A DNA stretch of 64,000 nt. It comes from Oxalicibacterium faecigallinarum. GTDB taxonomy: Bacteria; Pseudomonadota; Gammaproteobacteria; Burkholderiales; Burkholderiaceae_D. Shown piece by piece: positions 35,328 to 44,753 of the stretch. The notes beneath the pieces are model-generated. The model did not search any database. It saw only the letters and a program-made list of their open reading frames with translations, and was not told the origin of the DNA. Each line of letters opens with the position of its first letter. The stretch's first letter is position 1. The stretch is from the NCBI RefSeq assembly GCF_014635705.1, contig NZ_BMDI01000002.1, forward strand, positions 248,001-312,000, given 5' to 3'. The translations under genes and the position numbers were made by a program.

Positions 35328-36249
35328 CGCTGCAGCACGCACGCCGGTCAAGCCGGTCAGCTCTTCCCGCGGCAATGCTCTGGCGCGCTGGCTGATTGGC
35401 GGGCCGCCGCTGCTGTATCTGCTGGTGTTTTTTGCGCTGCCCACCCTGATCATGGGATTCGCGGCATTCCGCTATCCGGGGGATTACGGTGGTCTGGCAC
35501 CGATGTTTGACGATGCAGGACAGCTCGATCTGACGTTCGAGAGCTTCTCCGCCTTTTTCTCGACACCAATCTATTTCGTCATCTTTCTCAAGTCGCTGCT
35601 CTATGCACTGATCACCACCGTGGTCTGTATTGCGATGGCGTATCCGGTTGCCTTGCTGATTGCACGCAGCCCAAAGAAATGGCGCAATCTTCTCGTGCTG
35701 CTGGTGATACTGCCATTCTGGAGTAATTTCCTGATCCGCATTTATGCATGGATGATCATCCTCGGTCCGCAGTCCTTGTTTACGCGTGGGTTGAACAGCA
35801 TGCTGGACGTGTTTGGCCTTGGGCCGGTATCACTGCTGTACAGCGTGTTCGCGGTCATTGTCGGGCTGGTCTATGTGCATCTGCCTTTCATGGTCTTGCC
35901 GCTGTATGCCAATCTGGAAAAGCATGATCCGGCTTTGCTGGATGCGGCGCAGGATCTGGGAGCCAATGCCTGGCAACGCTTCTGGCGCGTGACCTTTCCA
36001 CTGTCACTGCCGGGTGTGGTGGCGGGCTCGGCCTTGGTGTTTATTCCCGCGCTGGGCATTTTTGCGGTGTCCGACATTCTTGGCGGTACCGACGGCATCA
36101 TGATTGGCAATGTCATCAAGCAGCAATTCCTCGAATCGCGGGACTGGCCTTTCGGTAGCGTGCTGTCGATCATGCTGACGGTGGCTGCACTGGCCGTGGC
36201 CGGTTTGGCAGCCTTGTTGGCGCGTCCACGCAGGAGGGCGCATGGCTAA
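35320..36249 (+). CDS. potB: Spermidine/putrescine ABC transporter permease PotB
   Basis: A 309-residue inner-membrane permease with six expected helices and the EAA-loop motif DAAQDLGANAWQRFWRVTFPLSLPG near 207-231, which docks the ATPase. The N-terminal tail (about 25 residues) precedes the first helix GGPPLLYLLVFFALP. The start at 35320 overlaps potA by 8 bp as ATGGCTGA; the same ATGGCT-stop arrangement recurs at potB/potC. It forms the membrane channel with PotC. Confidence 0.88.
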   Translation: MADAAARTPVKPVSSSRGNALARWLIGGPPLLYLLVFFALPTLIMGFAAFRYPGDYGGLAPMFDDAGQLDLTFESFSAFFSTPIYFVIFLKSLLYALITTVVCIAMAYPVALLIARSPKKWRNLLVLLVILPFWSNFLIRIYAWMIILGPQSLFTRGLNSMLDVFGLGPVSLLYSVFAVIVGLVYVHLPFMVLPLYANLEKHDPALLDAAQDLGANAWQRFWRVTFPLSLPGVVAGSALVFIPALGIFAVSDILGGTDGIMIGNVIKQQFLESRDWPFGSVLSIMLTVAALAVAGLAALLARPRRRAHG

Positions 36250-37018
36250 GATGCGTCATTCTCTGCTGCTGACTGTCAGTGCGGTCCTGGTGTATGCCTT
36301 TTTGTACGTGCCGCTGGCAATTGTGGTGCTGTATTCGTTCAACGATTCGCGCCTGAATGCGGAATGGGTTGGCTTTACACTCGACTGGTATCGCAAGCTG
36401 TTTGCCAATCAGGAGATGCTGACGGCTGCAGGCAATTCGCTGATCATTGCGCTGGTATCGAGTGCCATTTCCACCGTGCTGGGCACGATGGCCGGATTTG
36501 CCTTGCATCGCTACAAGATCAAAGCCTTGCAGATTCTGGTGCTGACACCGATTGCGATTCCTGAAATTCTGGTGGGGGTGTCGCTGCTGATTTTCTTCGT
36601 GATGCTGAACATGACGCTCGGCATGCTGTCCATCACGCTGGCGCACATTGCCTTCAGTATGGGTTTTGTCGCGATTGTCGTGCAGTCGCGTCTGTCGGGG
36701 ATGGATGAAAGCCTGACGGAAGCCGCGCGTGATTGCGGTGCGACGCCATGGCAGGCTTTTCGTCGGGTGACGCTGCCGCTGATCATGCCGGGCGTGGTAG
36801 CCGGTGCGTTAATGGCCTTTACGTTGTCGATCGATGATTTCGTGATTACCTTCTTCACGGCAGGTGCCAATACGTCAACATTGCCGCTGCAGATTTACTC
36901 GATGATCAAGATTGCCGTCACGCCGGAAGTCAATGCGATTTCAACCCTGTTGATGGGTTTGACGCTGTTCCTGATCATTCTTGCTTCCAAGTTGTCACCT
37001 AACGCCTTCCGTTCCTGA
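36242..37018 (+). CDS. potC: Spermidine/putrescine ABC transporter permease PotC
   Basis: A 258-residue permease with six predicted helices and the EAA motif EAARDCGATPWQAFRRVTLPLIMPG near 160-184. SIDDFVITFFTAG near 197 is typical of PotC proteins. It overlaps potB by 8 bp and is followed by potD after 32 bp. It makes the second half of the polyamine channel. Confidence 0.88.
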   Translation: MAKMRHSLLLTVSAVLVYAFLYVPLAIVVLYSFNDSRLNAEWVGFTLDWYRKLFANQEMLTAAGNSLIIALVSSAISTVLGTMAGFALHRYKIKALQILVLTPIAIPEILVGVSLLIFFVMLNMTLGMLSITLAHIAFSMGFVAIVVQSRLSGMDESLTEAARDCGATPWQAFRRVTLPLIMPGVVAGALMAFTLSIDDFVITFFTAGANTSTLPLQIYSMIKIAVTPEVNAISTLLMGLTLFLIILASKLSPNAFRS

Positions 37019-37050
37019 TTTTGTTGCTGATCTTTTGCCGAGGACTTGCC

Positions 37051-38112
37051 ATGAAAAAACTGTTAGCTGTCTTTTCTCTCTTGCTGATTGGCGCTTCGGC
37101 GCAGGCGCAGGACAAGCTGCATCTGTACAACTGGAATAACTACCTTGCAGATGCGACGGTCAAGGCATTCGAGGCATCGTGCAAGTGCCAGTTAGTGCAG
37201 AGCTACTATGGCGATAACGAAGAAATGCTGGCCAAGCTGGCAGCAGGTGCGAAGGGCTATGATTTGCTCGTGCCGACCGGGAACGCGCTGCAATCGCTGA
37301 TCAAGCAGAATGCGCTCAAGCCACTCGACAAGAAGCTGCTGCCTAATCTCAAGAACGTGAATCCGCAAATGATGGATACGCAGTTCGACAAGGGCAATCA
37401 GTTTTCGGTGCCATATGCCTACACGGTGACGGTATTGGGTTACAACGAACAGAAGATGAAAGAACTCGGTATCAAGGTCGATAGCTGGGCGGCCATTTTT
37501 GATCCGGTCATCCTGTCCAAGATCAAGGGCAAGGTCACGGTGCTGGATTCTGCCAACGAGTTGATGGCAGCTGCCATGAAGTATCTCGGTTACTCGATCA
37601 ACGATACCGATGAGAAAAAATGGCAAGAGGCCAAGAATGTGATCCTGAAAGCAAAGCCATATTGGGCCGCTTTCAATGGCACCAGCTACATCAAGGGTTT
37701 GACCGTTGGTGATATCTGGCTGGTCCACGGTTATTCGAACGATATCTATCAGGCGGATGAAGACGCCAAGGCGGCAGGGCGCAAGTTCCGTATCCGTCAT
37801 GCCTTGCCGAAAGAAGGCGCGGCGATGTCGCTCGATAGTCTGGTGATTCCGAAGGATGCACCGCGTCCGGATCTGGCACACAAGTTCATCAACTTTGTAC
37901 TGGATGGCAAGAACGGCGCCGAGTTGAGCAACCTGATCGGTTCTGGTAGCCCGAATTCGGCATCAATCCCGTTCATCAAACCCGATCTGGCGAAAAATCA
38001 GGCCATCTTCCCGGATGCCGCCACTACAGCGAAACTTGAAATGCTGCAGGATCTGAACAGCAAGCAGCGTCGCACGCTCAACCGCATCTGGACCGAGATT
38101 CGCGCGCGTTGA
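37051..38112 (+). CDS. potD: Polyamine ABC transporter periplasmic binding protein
   Basis: A 353-residue periplasmic solute-binding protein. The signal peptide MKKLLAVFSLLLIGASAQAQ is followed by LHLYNWNNYL, the hallmark start of PotD/PotF-type proteins. YGDNEEMLAKLAAGAKGYDLLVPT and SVPYAYTVTVLGYN continue the family pattern. Putrescine versus spermidine specificity cannot be settled by eye. The upstream in-frame ATG region at 37021 lacks signal features, so I use 37051. It ends the potABCD operon. Confidence 0.88.
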   Translation: MKKLLAVFSLLLIGASAQAQDKLHLYNWNNYLADATVKAFEASCKCQLVQSYYGDNEEMLAKLAAGAKGYDLLVPTGNALQSLIKQNALKPLDKKLLPNLKNVNPQMMDTQFDKGNQFSVPYAYTVTVLGYNEQKMKELGIKVDSWAAIFDPVILSKIKGKVTVLDSANELMAAAMKYLGYSINDTDEKKWQEAKNVILKAKPYWAAFNGTSYIKGLTVGDIWLVHGYSNDIYQADEDAKAAGRKFRIRHALPKEGAAMSLDSLVIPKDAPRPDLAHKFINFVLDGKNGAELSNLIGSGSPNSASIPFIKPDLAKNQAIFPDAATTAKLEMLQDLNSKQRRTLNRIWTEIRAR

Positions 38113-38140
38113 TCAGGTACGGGCCGGCCACAGGACGCAT

Positions 38141-38434
38141 ATGCTGAAAGTCATCGCGCAGGATTTTATCCGGCACGACAGCCTTGATCTCGTGCGTCCG
38201 CTGTATGCCGAACTGGTCGCCAAGACCCGCCTGGAGCCTGCCTGTATTTCCTACGATCTGCATGTCGACCAGAAAGACCCCGGCCATTTCGTTTTCATAG
38301 AAACCTGGCCGGATCGTGCGGCACTCGACGCGCATTGTCAGACCGAGCATTTCCGGCGATTGGTGCCGCAAATCGACCGTTTTCAAACGCAGAAGGGGAC
38401 TTTTCTCCTGATGGATGTATTTTCTTCGCGTTGA
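38141..38434 (+). CDS. Antibiotic-biosynthesis-monooxygenase (ABM/YgiN-like) family protein
   Basis: A 97-residue single-domain protein with the dimeric ferredoxin-like ABM fold: MLKVIAQDFI at the start, LVAKTRLEPACISYDLHVD in the middle and FVFIETWPDRAALDAHCQTEHFRRL near 50-74. Members include quinol monooxygenases and small quinone-handling proteins. It lies 28 bp after potD and may be read through from that operon, but a functional link is not evident. Confidence 0.82.
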   Translation: MLKVIAQDFIRHDSLDLVRPLYAELVAKTRLEPACISYDLHVDQKDPGHFVFIETWPDRAALDAHCQTEHFRRLVPQIDRFQTQKGTFLLMDVFSSR

Positions 38435-38534
38435 ATCCCGGTTTCACCCTTGCACAAAACCGCACAGTCTCGATAAAACGGGTTGGAAAACCTTTATAAT
38501 TCAGGGTTTTGGACGATTTTGCCGGAAGTGTGCG

Positions 38535-38810
38535 ATGCCGATTTATGCCTACCGTTGCGTGGAATGTGATTTTGCCAAGGATGTTTTGCAAAAGATGTCC
38601 GATCCGGTGCTGACCGACTGCCCTGCATGCGGCAAGAGCAGCTTCCAGAAGCAATTGACGGCTGCGGGCTTTCAGCTCAAGGGAACCGGCTGGTATGCCA
38701 CCGATTTCAAGGGCTCGGGCAGCAAGCCGGCACCGGCTGCATCCAGTGGATCAGGGGAGTCTGCCCCATCTGCGCCAAGTGCGGCACCTGCCGCACCGAC
38801 AGCGACATAA
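38535..38810 (+). CDS. FmdB-type zinc-ribbon protein
   Basis: A 91-residue protein with an N-terminal zinc ribbon: MPIYAYRCVEC and LTDCPACG give two C-x2-C pairs (about C8/C11 and C29/C32). The C-terminal half, after GTGWYATDFK, is a low-complexity Ser/Ala/Pro tail. This is the FmdB regulatory protein family of unknown function, commonly next to a DUF502 protein and aspS in Betaproteobacteria, as here. A TATAAT at 38495-38500 upstream may be its promoter. Confidence 0.88.
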   Translation: MPIYAYRCVECDFAKDVLQKMSDPVLTDCPACGKSSFQKQLTAAGFQLKGTGWYATDFKGSGSKPAPAASSGSGESAPSAPSAAPAAPTAT

Positions 38811-38855
38811 AGTGCGTTTCTTCAGTCGTTCCATGCAAGTCTTTTGATCGTCATC

Positions 38856-39497
38856 ATGCGTAAATATTTCATTACGGGGCTGCTGATTCTTGTCCCTCTG
38901 GCCATCACGCTGTGGGTGTTGAATCTGATCGTCAGCACCATGGACCAGTCGTTGCTGCTGTTGCCGGCACGTTGGCAGCCACAAGTACTCTTCGGATTCT
39001 CGATTCCTGGTCTTGGCACCATCCTGACGCTGGTCATCATTTTCCTGACCGGGCTCGCGACACAGAACTTTATTGGCAACAAGGTGGTGGCGTTGTGGGA
39101 AGGTTTGCTGCGTCGCATCCCGATCTTCAACACCATTTACTCAAGCGTCAAACAGGTATCGGACACCTTGTTTTCGTCGTCCGGCAACGCTTTTCGGAAA
39201 GCCTTGCTGGTGCAATATCCGCGTCATGGTTCATGGACCATCGCGTTTCAGACCGGCGCACCAGGCGGCGACGTGCGCAATCACTTGCATGGCGAGTATG
39301 TCAGCGTTTATGTGCCGACCACGCCCAATCCGACGTCCGGATTTTTTCTGATGATGCCGGCAGCAGATGTGATTGAGCTCGACATGAGCGTGGATGAAGC
39401 GCTCAAGTACATCGTATCGATGGGTGTCGTGACGCCGGAATATTTCGAAAAAACGCACATTATCGATCCGAAGAAATCTTCTTCGGATGCCTTGTAA
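38856..39497 (+). CDS. DUF502 membrane protein
   Basis: A 213-residue inner-membrane protein with two N-terminal helices (MRKYFITGLLILVPLAITL and LTLVIIFLTGLAT) and a conserved soluble domain. That domain has RIPIFNTIYSSVKQVSDTL and TTPNPTSGFFLMMP, which define the DUF502 family. The function is unknown; plant relatives (COV1 type) are linked to membrane trafficking. It follows FmdB and precedes aspS, a conserved neighbourhood. The ATG at 38856 is chosen over a TTG four codons upstream. Confidence 0.88.
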   Translation: MRKYFITGLLILVPLAITLWVLNLIVSTMDQSLLLLPARWQPQVLFGFSIPGLGTILTLVIIFLTGLATQNFIGNKVVALWEGLLRRIPIFNTIYSSVKQVSDTLFSSSGNAFRKALLVQYPRHGSWTIAFQTGAPGGDVRNHLHGEYVSVYVPTTPNPTSGFFLMMPAADVIELDMSVDEALKYIVSMGVVTPEYFEKTHIIDPKKSSSDAL

Positions 39498-39557
39498 TTA
39501 CCTGAGATTGTTTTCGCGAACAATCGATCAAAAAACTGAAGAAACTGGAAACTGACC

Positions 39558-41363
39558 ATGTCAATGCGAACTCAATACTGCGGCCTTACTACGGAAGCGC
39601 TGCTCGATCAAACCGTCAGTCTGTGCGGCTGGGTGCATCGTCGTCGTGATCACGGCGGCGTGATCTTCATCGATCTGCGTGATCGTGAAGGTTTGGTGCA
39701 GGTCGTGTGCGATCCGGATCGTGCCGATGTGTTCAAGACGGCGGAGTCGGTGCGTAACGAGTTCTGCCTGCGTATTACGGGTCTGGTTCGTCATCGTCCC
39801 GAAGGCACGACCAATGCCAATCTGAAGTCGGGCAAGATCGAAGTGCTGGCACATGAACTCGAAGTGTTGAACGCATCGGTCACGCCACCGTTCCAGCTCG
39901 ACGACGACAACCTGTCGGAAACCACGCGCCTCACGCATCGCGTGCTGGATCTGCGTCGTCCGCAAATGCAAAACAATCTGCGTCTGCGTTACAAGGTCGC
40001 GATGGAAGTGCGTAAATTCCTCGACGAGAACGGCTTCATCGATATCGAAACCCCGATGCTGACCAAATCCACGCCGGAAGGCGCACGTGACTATCTGGTT
40101 CCATCGCGCGTCAACGCTGGCAACTTCTTCGCCTTGCCGCAATCGCCGCAGTTGTTCAAGCAATTGCTGATGGTCGCCAACTTTGATCGTTACTACCAGA
40201 TCACCAAATGCTTCCGTGATGAAGATCTGCGTGCCGATCGTCAACCTGAATTTACCCAGATCGACTGCGAAACCTCGTTCATGAGCGAACAGGAAATCCG
40301 CGACATGTTTGAAGGCATGATCCGTCTGGTGTTCCAGAAAGTGTTGAACGTCGAACTGCCGAACCCATTCCCCGTGATGGATTACGCCACCGCAATGGGT
40401 CTCTATGGTTCCGACAAACCGGACATGCGCGTCAAGTTGCAGTTCACCGAAATCACCGATGTCATGAAGGACGTCGACTTCAAGGTATTCTCGGGCGCAG
40501 CCAATATGGAAAACGGTCGTGTCGTTGCACTGCGCGTACCCGGTGGTGGTGCGATGCCGCGTTCCGAGATTGATGCGTACACGCAATTCGTCGCCATTTA
40601 CGGTGCGAAAGGTCTGGCCTATATCAAGATCAACGAGAAAGCGAAAGGCCGTGATGGTTTGCAGTCGCCTATCGTCAAGAACATCCATGATGCCGCACTG
40701 ACCAAGATCATCGAATTGACCGGCGCAGAAGATGGCGATCTGATTTTCTTCGGTGCTGACAAAGCCAAGGTTGTCAATGATGCGATCGGCGCCTTGCGCG
40801 TGAAGATCGGTCATAGCGAATTCGGTCGCAAGAACGGCCTGTTCGATGACGAATGGCGTCCGCTGTGGGTGGTCGACTTCCCGATGTTCGAATTCGATGA
40901 AGACAACCAGCGTTACACCGCCGTCCACCATCCGTTCACGGCACCAAAAGATGGGCATGAAGATCTGATGGAAAGCGATCCGGCACGTTGCCTGGCAAAA
41001 GCCTACGATATGGTCCTCAACGGTTGGGAATTGGGTGGTGGCTCGGTCCGTATCCATCGAGCTGAAGTGCAGAGCAAGGTCTTCCGTGCCTTGAAGATCA
41101 GCGCGGAAGATGCGCAGCTCAAATTCGGCTTCCTGCTGGATGCGCTCCAATACGGCGCACCACCGCATGGTGGTCTGGCATTCGGTCTCGACCGTATCGT
41201 CACCATGATGACGGGTGCGGAATCGATCCGCGATGTGATCGCCTTCCCGAAAACCCAGCGAGCACAATGTCTGTTGACGCAGGCGCCGTCGGAAGTCGAC
41301 GAAAAGCAGTTGCGTGAATTGCATATCCGCTTGCGTAACGTCGAGCCGGCGATCAAGGCATAA
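39558..41363 (+). CDS. aspS: Aspartyl-tRNA synthetase
   Basis: A 601-residue bacterial-type class IIb aspartyl-tRNA synthetase. It has the N-terminal OB-fold anticodon domain (about 1-105 with [13 protein letters not shown]), class II motif 2 [18 protein letters not shown] near 218-235, the bacterial GAD insertion domain (about 290-410) and motif 3 [10 protein letters not shown] near 541. Whether it also charges tRNA-Asn (non-discriminating type) cannot be read from the window. A strong terminator follows. Confidence 0.97.
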   Translation: MSMRTQYCGLTTEALLDQTVSLCGWVHRRRDHGGVIFIDLRDREGLVQVVCDPDRADVFKTAESVRNEFCLRITGLVRHRPEGTTNANLKSGKIEVLAHELEVLNASVTPPFQLDDDNLSETTRLTHRVLDLRRPQMQNNLRLRYKVAMEVRKFLDENGFIDIETPMLTKSTPEGARDYLVPSRVNAGNFFALPQSPQLFKQLLMVANFDRYYQITKCFRDEDLRADRQPEFTQIDCETSFMSEQEIRDMFEGMIRLVFQKVLNVELPNPFPVMDYATAMGLYGSDKPDMRVKLQFTEITDVMKDVDFKVFSGAANMENGRVVALRVPGGGAMPRSEIDAYTQFVAIYGAKGLAYIKINEKAKGRDGLQSPIVKNIHDAALTKIIELTGAEDGDLIFFGADKAKVVNDAIGALRVKIGHSEFGRKNGLFDDEWRPLWVVDFPMFEFDEDNQRYTAVHHPFTAPKDGHEDLMESDPARCLAKAYDMVLNGWELGGGSVRIHRAEVQSKVFRALKISAEDAQLKFGFLLDALQYGAPPHGGLAFGLDRIVTMMTGAESIRDVIAFPKTQRAQCLLTQAPSEVDEKQLRELHIRLRNVEPAIKA

Positions 41364-41384
41364 GCCGGATTTGCGGCATAATCG

Positions 41385-41411
41385 AAAGGCGCGGATTTCC
41401 GCGCCTTTTTT
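41385..41411 (+). terminator. Intrinsic terminator after aspS
   Basis: A perfect 10-bp stem AAAGGCGCGG / CCGCGCCTTT with an ATTT loop and a T-run, 22 bp downstream of the aspS stop. Confidence 0.95.
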
Positions 41412-41459
41412 GTTTCCGCACCTGTTCTATTGAAGCCGAAGTGCTTTTGAATTGATGAT

Positions 41460-41942
41460 ATGAGCGCTGTCTACAAGATTCCCGAATCCGTCCTTGTCGT
41501 GATCCATACACAAGCACTCGATGTGTTGTTGCTGGAACGTGCAGACAGACCGGGATTCTGGCAATCGGTGACGGGCTCTAAAGATGCGCCGGAAGAATCG
41601 CTGTGGCTGACGGCGGTACGCGAAGTGCAGGAGGAAACCGGTATCCGGATCGGTGGCGAAGCAACACTGCCATCGGCGGTGCCCGCTGACAATCTGCGCG
41701 ACTGGCAACTTTCCAATGTGTATGAAATCTATCCGGTATGGCGACATCGTTATGCGCCCGGTGTCACACACAATACCGAGCATGTCTTTGGTCTGCGTGT
41801 GCCGCGTACGATGCCGGTGACACTGGCGCCGCGTGAACATTTGAATATGGTGTGGCTGCCGTATCGTGAAGCGGCGGATCGCTGTTTTTCCGCGTCCAAT
41901 GCCGAAGCGATTTTGCAGTTGCCTTCGTTTCAAACTGCCTGA
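41460..41942 (+). CDS. nudB: Dihydroneopterin triphosphate diphosphatase (Nudix)
   Basis: A 160-residue Nudix hydrolase that removes pyrophosphate from dihydroneopterin triphosphate in folate synthesis. The Nudix box G-x5-E-x7-REUxEExGU spans about residues 39-62 (core REVQEETGI). The start MSAVYKIPESVLVVIHT and the WQSVTGSKD segment match NudB. In Burkholderiales it commonly lies between aspS and an EEP-clsB pair, as here. Confidence 0.92.
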   Translation: MSAVYKIPESVLVVIHTQALDVLLLERADRPGFWQSVTGSKDAPEESLWLTAVREVQEETGIRIGGEATLPSAVPADNLRDWQLSNVYEIYPVWRHRYAPGVTHNTEHVFGLRVPRTMPVTLAPREHLNMVWLPYREAADRCFSASNAEAILQLPSFQTA

Positions 41943-42114
41943 GCCATGGCCTCTTGAAAATGATGCATTCCGGCATTAGATAGCAGCCGTGTGGGCAAAC
42001 GAACGGACTTGCGCGTGCCAATGGACGATGATGAGCCTGACAAGGCACAGATAATCGTGTTGGTCATGCGGTTATCCGTGTTGGAGAAACTTCGAAGATC
42101 GGATGACATCTGAC

Positions 42115-42909
42115 ATGAAACTGCGCATCACCACCTACAACATCCACAAAGGCGTCTCTTCCTTCGGCGCGCGTCCCCGCATTCATGCACTCAAGCAGGC
42201 AATCAATGCCATGCAGGCGGATGTGCTGTTTTTGCAGGAAGTGCAAGGACGCCATGATTTACATGCTCTCAAGCACGCAACCGACTGGCCGGAACTATCG
42301 CAACAGGATTTTCTTGCCGGTGATTCGCACCAATGCGCCTACGGCATGAATGCCGTGTACGATCACGGTCATCATGGCAACGCGCTGTTGAGTTGCTTTC
42401 CCATTCTGTCCTCCAGCAATCGCAACATCTCCGATCACAAGTATGAGTCGCGCGGCATCTTGCATTGCGTGGTGCGTGCACCGGAAGCCGAAGTGCATTG
42501 CTACGTGATTCATCTCGGCTTGTTTGCCGGCAGCCGCAAGCGTCAGAACGAGGCGCTGATCGAAGCCGTGAGTACGACGGCACCGCCGGATGCGCCAGTG
42601 ATCATCGCCGGTGACTTCAATGACTGGGGTAATCAGCTGAGCGAAGAGCTGCGTGCCCGGCTTGGTGTGACGGAGGTCTTTGACGAAAACATTTCGCGTC
42701 GCGGGTTTGGTACTTATCTGCGCCAATTGAGCGGGCGTGGGACCAAGATTCAGCCGGCACGTACCTTTCCCGCGGCCATGCCGTTTCTGCAACTGGATCG
42801 TATCTATGTGCGCGGCTTCAAGGTAGAGTCTGCCGAGGTTTTGCATGGCAAGATTTGGGCAAAGCTGTCGGATCATGCGCCGATCGTCGCTTCGCTCGCA
42901 TTGAAATGA
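42115..42909 (+). CDS. Endonuclease/exonuclease/phosphatase (EEP) family protein
   Basis: A 264-residue EEP-superfamily metal-dependent phosphodiesterase. Motifs in order are TYNIHKG near 7, LFLQEVQG (metal-binding Glu), VIHLGLFAGSR, IIAGDFNDW (catalytic D-x-N) and LSDHAPIVASL near the end. It is encoded just before clsB, a conserved pair in Betaproteobacteria, so an action on phospholipid or a phosphodiester in lipid metabolism is plausible but unproven. An in-frame ATG at 42103 adds four residues. Confidence 0.87.
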   Translation: MKLRITTYNIHKGVSSFGARPRIHALKQAINAMQADVLFLQEVQGRHDLHALKHATDWPELSQQDFLAGDSHQCAYGMNAVYDHGHHGNALLSCFPILSSSNRNISDHKYESRGILHCVVRAPEAEVHCYVIHLGLFAGSRKRQNEALIEAVSTTAPPDAPVIIAGDFNDWGNQLSEELRARLGVTEVFDENISRRGFGTYLRQLSGRGTKIQPARTFPAAMPFLQLDRIYVRGFKVESAEVLHGKIWAKLSDHAPIVASLALK

Positions 42910-43013
42910 TGGCGGCAGGTGCTGCCGCTGCAGCGTGTCAACTTCGTGTCAGAATGCGCTTCTTCGGACAAACGATATTTTGATCCGTCCGCAGCTTACT
43001 TCCCAGCTTCCCT

Positions 43014-44180
43014 ATGCGTTCAGTCAGCTTTACTGAGGATAACGACATCCGGCTGTTGCACTGCGGCGCCGAGTATTTTCCTGCGCTGATCGAGGCGTTC
43101 GATGCTGCTCAGCATGAAATCTATTTCGAAACCTATATTTTCGCGGATGACGCAACGGCCGAGAGCATCAAGGCTGCGCTAGGCAGGGCGGCTGAACGCG
43201 GTGTCATCGTCAATGTCATCACCGACTGGATCGGTACTGGAAACGCGCACGCACATCGTTTGCAGTGCGACTTCGATGCCATGGGTGTTGCGCATCACAG
43301 CTTCAATCCCTGGTTCAGACGCGGCATCGCACGCATGCACAGAAAACTGTGTGTGGTGGATCGCGTGGTGGCCTTTCTGGGTGGACTCAATATCGTTGAT
43401 GACATGAACGACGATGACGATGCCCGCATACCATTGCCGGCACCGCGCTGGGATTTTGGTGTGCGTATCTGCGGGCCGCTGGTTGCAACGATTCACTGGG
43501 AAATGGCAGTGCACTGGGCGCGTCTGGGTAGCATCAGCTGGCGCACGCGCTGGGCGACGTTCAAAGAGCAGCGACGTGAACATGGCACGCATGGCCATTT
43601 GCCGATGGTGGCCGGGCTGGTGATCCGTGACAATCTGCGTAACCGGCGCACGATTCAGCATGCTTATCTACAGGCGCTTGGCAATGCGCGACGCAGCGCG
43701 ATGCTGGCCAATCCTTATTTTGCACCGGGTCGCAAGATGCGTAACGGTCTGATTGCTGCCGCACGACGTGGGGTGGAGGTGACCTTGTTGCTGGGCGTCG
43801 GGCAATATCGGTTTCAGGATGTGATTGCGCGTTCCTTCTATCCCAAATTGTTGAAGGCTGGCGTACGCATTGTCGAATATCGCAAGACGCAGTTGCACGG
43901 CAAAGTCGCCGTGGTTGATGATCGCTGGGCGACCGTGGGATCAAGCAATGTTGACGGATTCAGCCTCTTCGTCAATCAGGAGGCCAATGTGGTCGTGGTC
44001 GATGCCGAATTTGCCTGCGAATTGCGCGCACACATCGAACAAGGTATCGCAGATGGTGTTCCGATGAGCATGGCGGATTTCGACAGCATTCCGCTGTACA
44101 AACGGATGGCATATCGAGCCGGCTATTTTGTGTACAAGAATTTGATGCGCATCATCACTTGGGGAAAATCGGCGGAATAG
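43014..44180 (+). CDS. clsB: Cardiolipin synthase B
   Basis: A 388-residue phospholipase-D-superfamily enzyme with two H-x-K-x4-D motifs: HRKLCVVD (H109, K111, D116) and HGKVAVVD near 295. Each is followed by the G-G/S-x-N element (GGLN, GSSN). It transfers phosphatidyl groups to make cardiolipin on the cytoplasmic membrane. No N-terminal membrane helices are seen, which distinguishes ClsB from ClsA. Length and context (nudB-EEP-clsB) agree. Confidence 0.91.
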   Translation: MRSVSFTEDNDIRLLHCGAEYFPALIEAFDAAQHEIYFETYIFADDATAESIKAALGRAAERGVIVNVITDWIGTGNAHAHRLQCDFDAMGVAHHSFNPWFRRGIARMHRKLCVVDRVVAFLGGLNIVDDMNDDDDARIPLPAPRWDFGVRICGPLVATIHWEMAVHWARLGSISWRTRWATFKEQRREHGTHGHLPMVAGLVIRDNLRNRRTIQHAYLQALGNARRSAMLANPYFAPGRKMRNGLIAAARRGVEVTLLLGVGQYRFQDVIARSFYPKLLKAGVRIVEYRKTQLHGKVAVVDDRWATVGSSNVDGFSLFVNQEANVVVVDAEFACELRAHIEQGIADGVPMSMADFDSIPLYKRMAYRAGYFVYKNLMRIITWGKSAE

Positions 44181-44249
44181 GATGTTGCGTGCGCAACAGA
44201 AACAAATTGTGCGCTCGTTACAATATGGTTTCGACAGTTAGGGTCTTTC

Positions 44250-44624
44250 ATGGAAAACGTACGTATCGACAAATGGCTGTGGGCGGCGCGTTTTTTCAAG
44301 ACACGCTCGCTGGCGACCGATGCCGTGGATCGTGGCAAGGCCAAGGCAGGCGGCGAACGTATGAAGCCGTCGCGTACGGTGCGGCTGGGCGATATTCTTC
44401 AGATCGACAATGGTTCGACCGAGTGGGAAGTTGTCGTGCGTGGATTATCGGATGTGCGGGGTTCTGCAGAGAAAGCCCAGCAACTTTACGAAGAAACCGC
44501 GGAAAGTATTGCCAAGCGTCGGCAGGAAGCCGATCGGCGACGCTATTTTCGCGAGCCGGGCCTAGATATCAAGGGACGTCCGACCAAACGCGACCGGCGT
44601 TTGCTAGATCGTACCGGGGAATAA
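44250..44624 (+). CDS. S4-domain RNA-binding protein (HslR/Hsp15-like)
   Basis: A 124-residue protein with an N-terminal S4 RNA-binding domain (VRIDKWLWAARFFKTRSLATDAV). The LRLGDILQI-like core appears as VRLGDILQIDNG, and a basic C-terminal tail ends KGRPTKRDRRLLDR. It resembles Hsp15, which rescues stalled 50S subunits carrying peptidyl-tRNA. It stands alone with short spacers on each side. Confidence 0.88.
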   Translation: MENVRIDKWLWAARFFKTRSLATDAVDRGKAKAGGERMKPSRTVRLGDILQIDNGSTEWEVVVRGLSDVRGSAEKAQQLYEETAESIAKRRQEADRRRYFREPGLDIKGRPTKRDRRLLDRTGE

Positions 44625-44753
44625 GTGATTTTGTGCTGCCGCATTTGTCGGTGCCTGAAGTGCATCGGATCAGTTAGTATTGAGTGCAGATAGTCGTATG
44701 CAGCTCGTCAAACAGGCAGTCATAAAACAACAATCAGAAGTGAGGAGGCAATC

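Noticed and set aside
39561-41324. 587-codon open frame on the minus strand opposite aspS
   Set aside because: It is fully antisense to a clear aspartyl-tRNA synthetase and its translation is rich in His/Arg/Gln without any family motif, as expected for the mirror of a high-GC coding frame.
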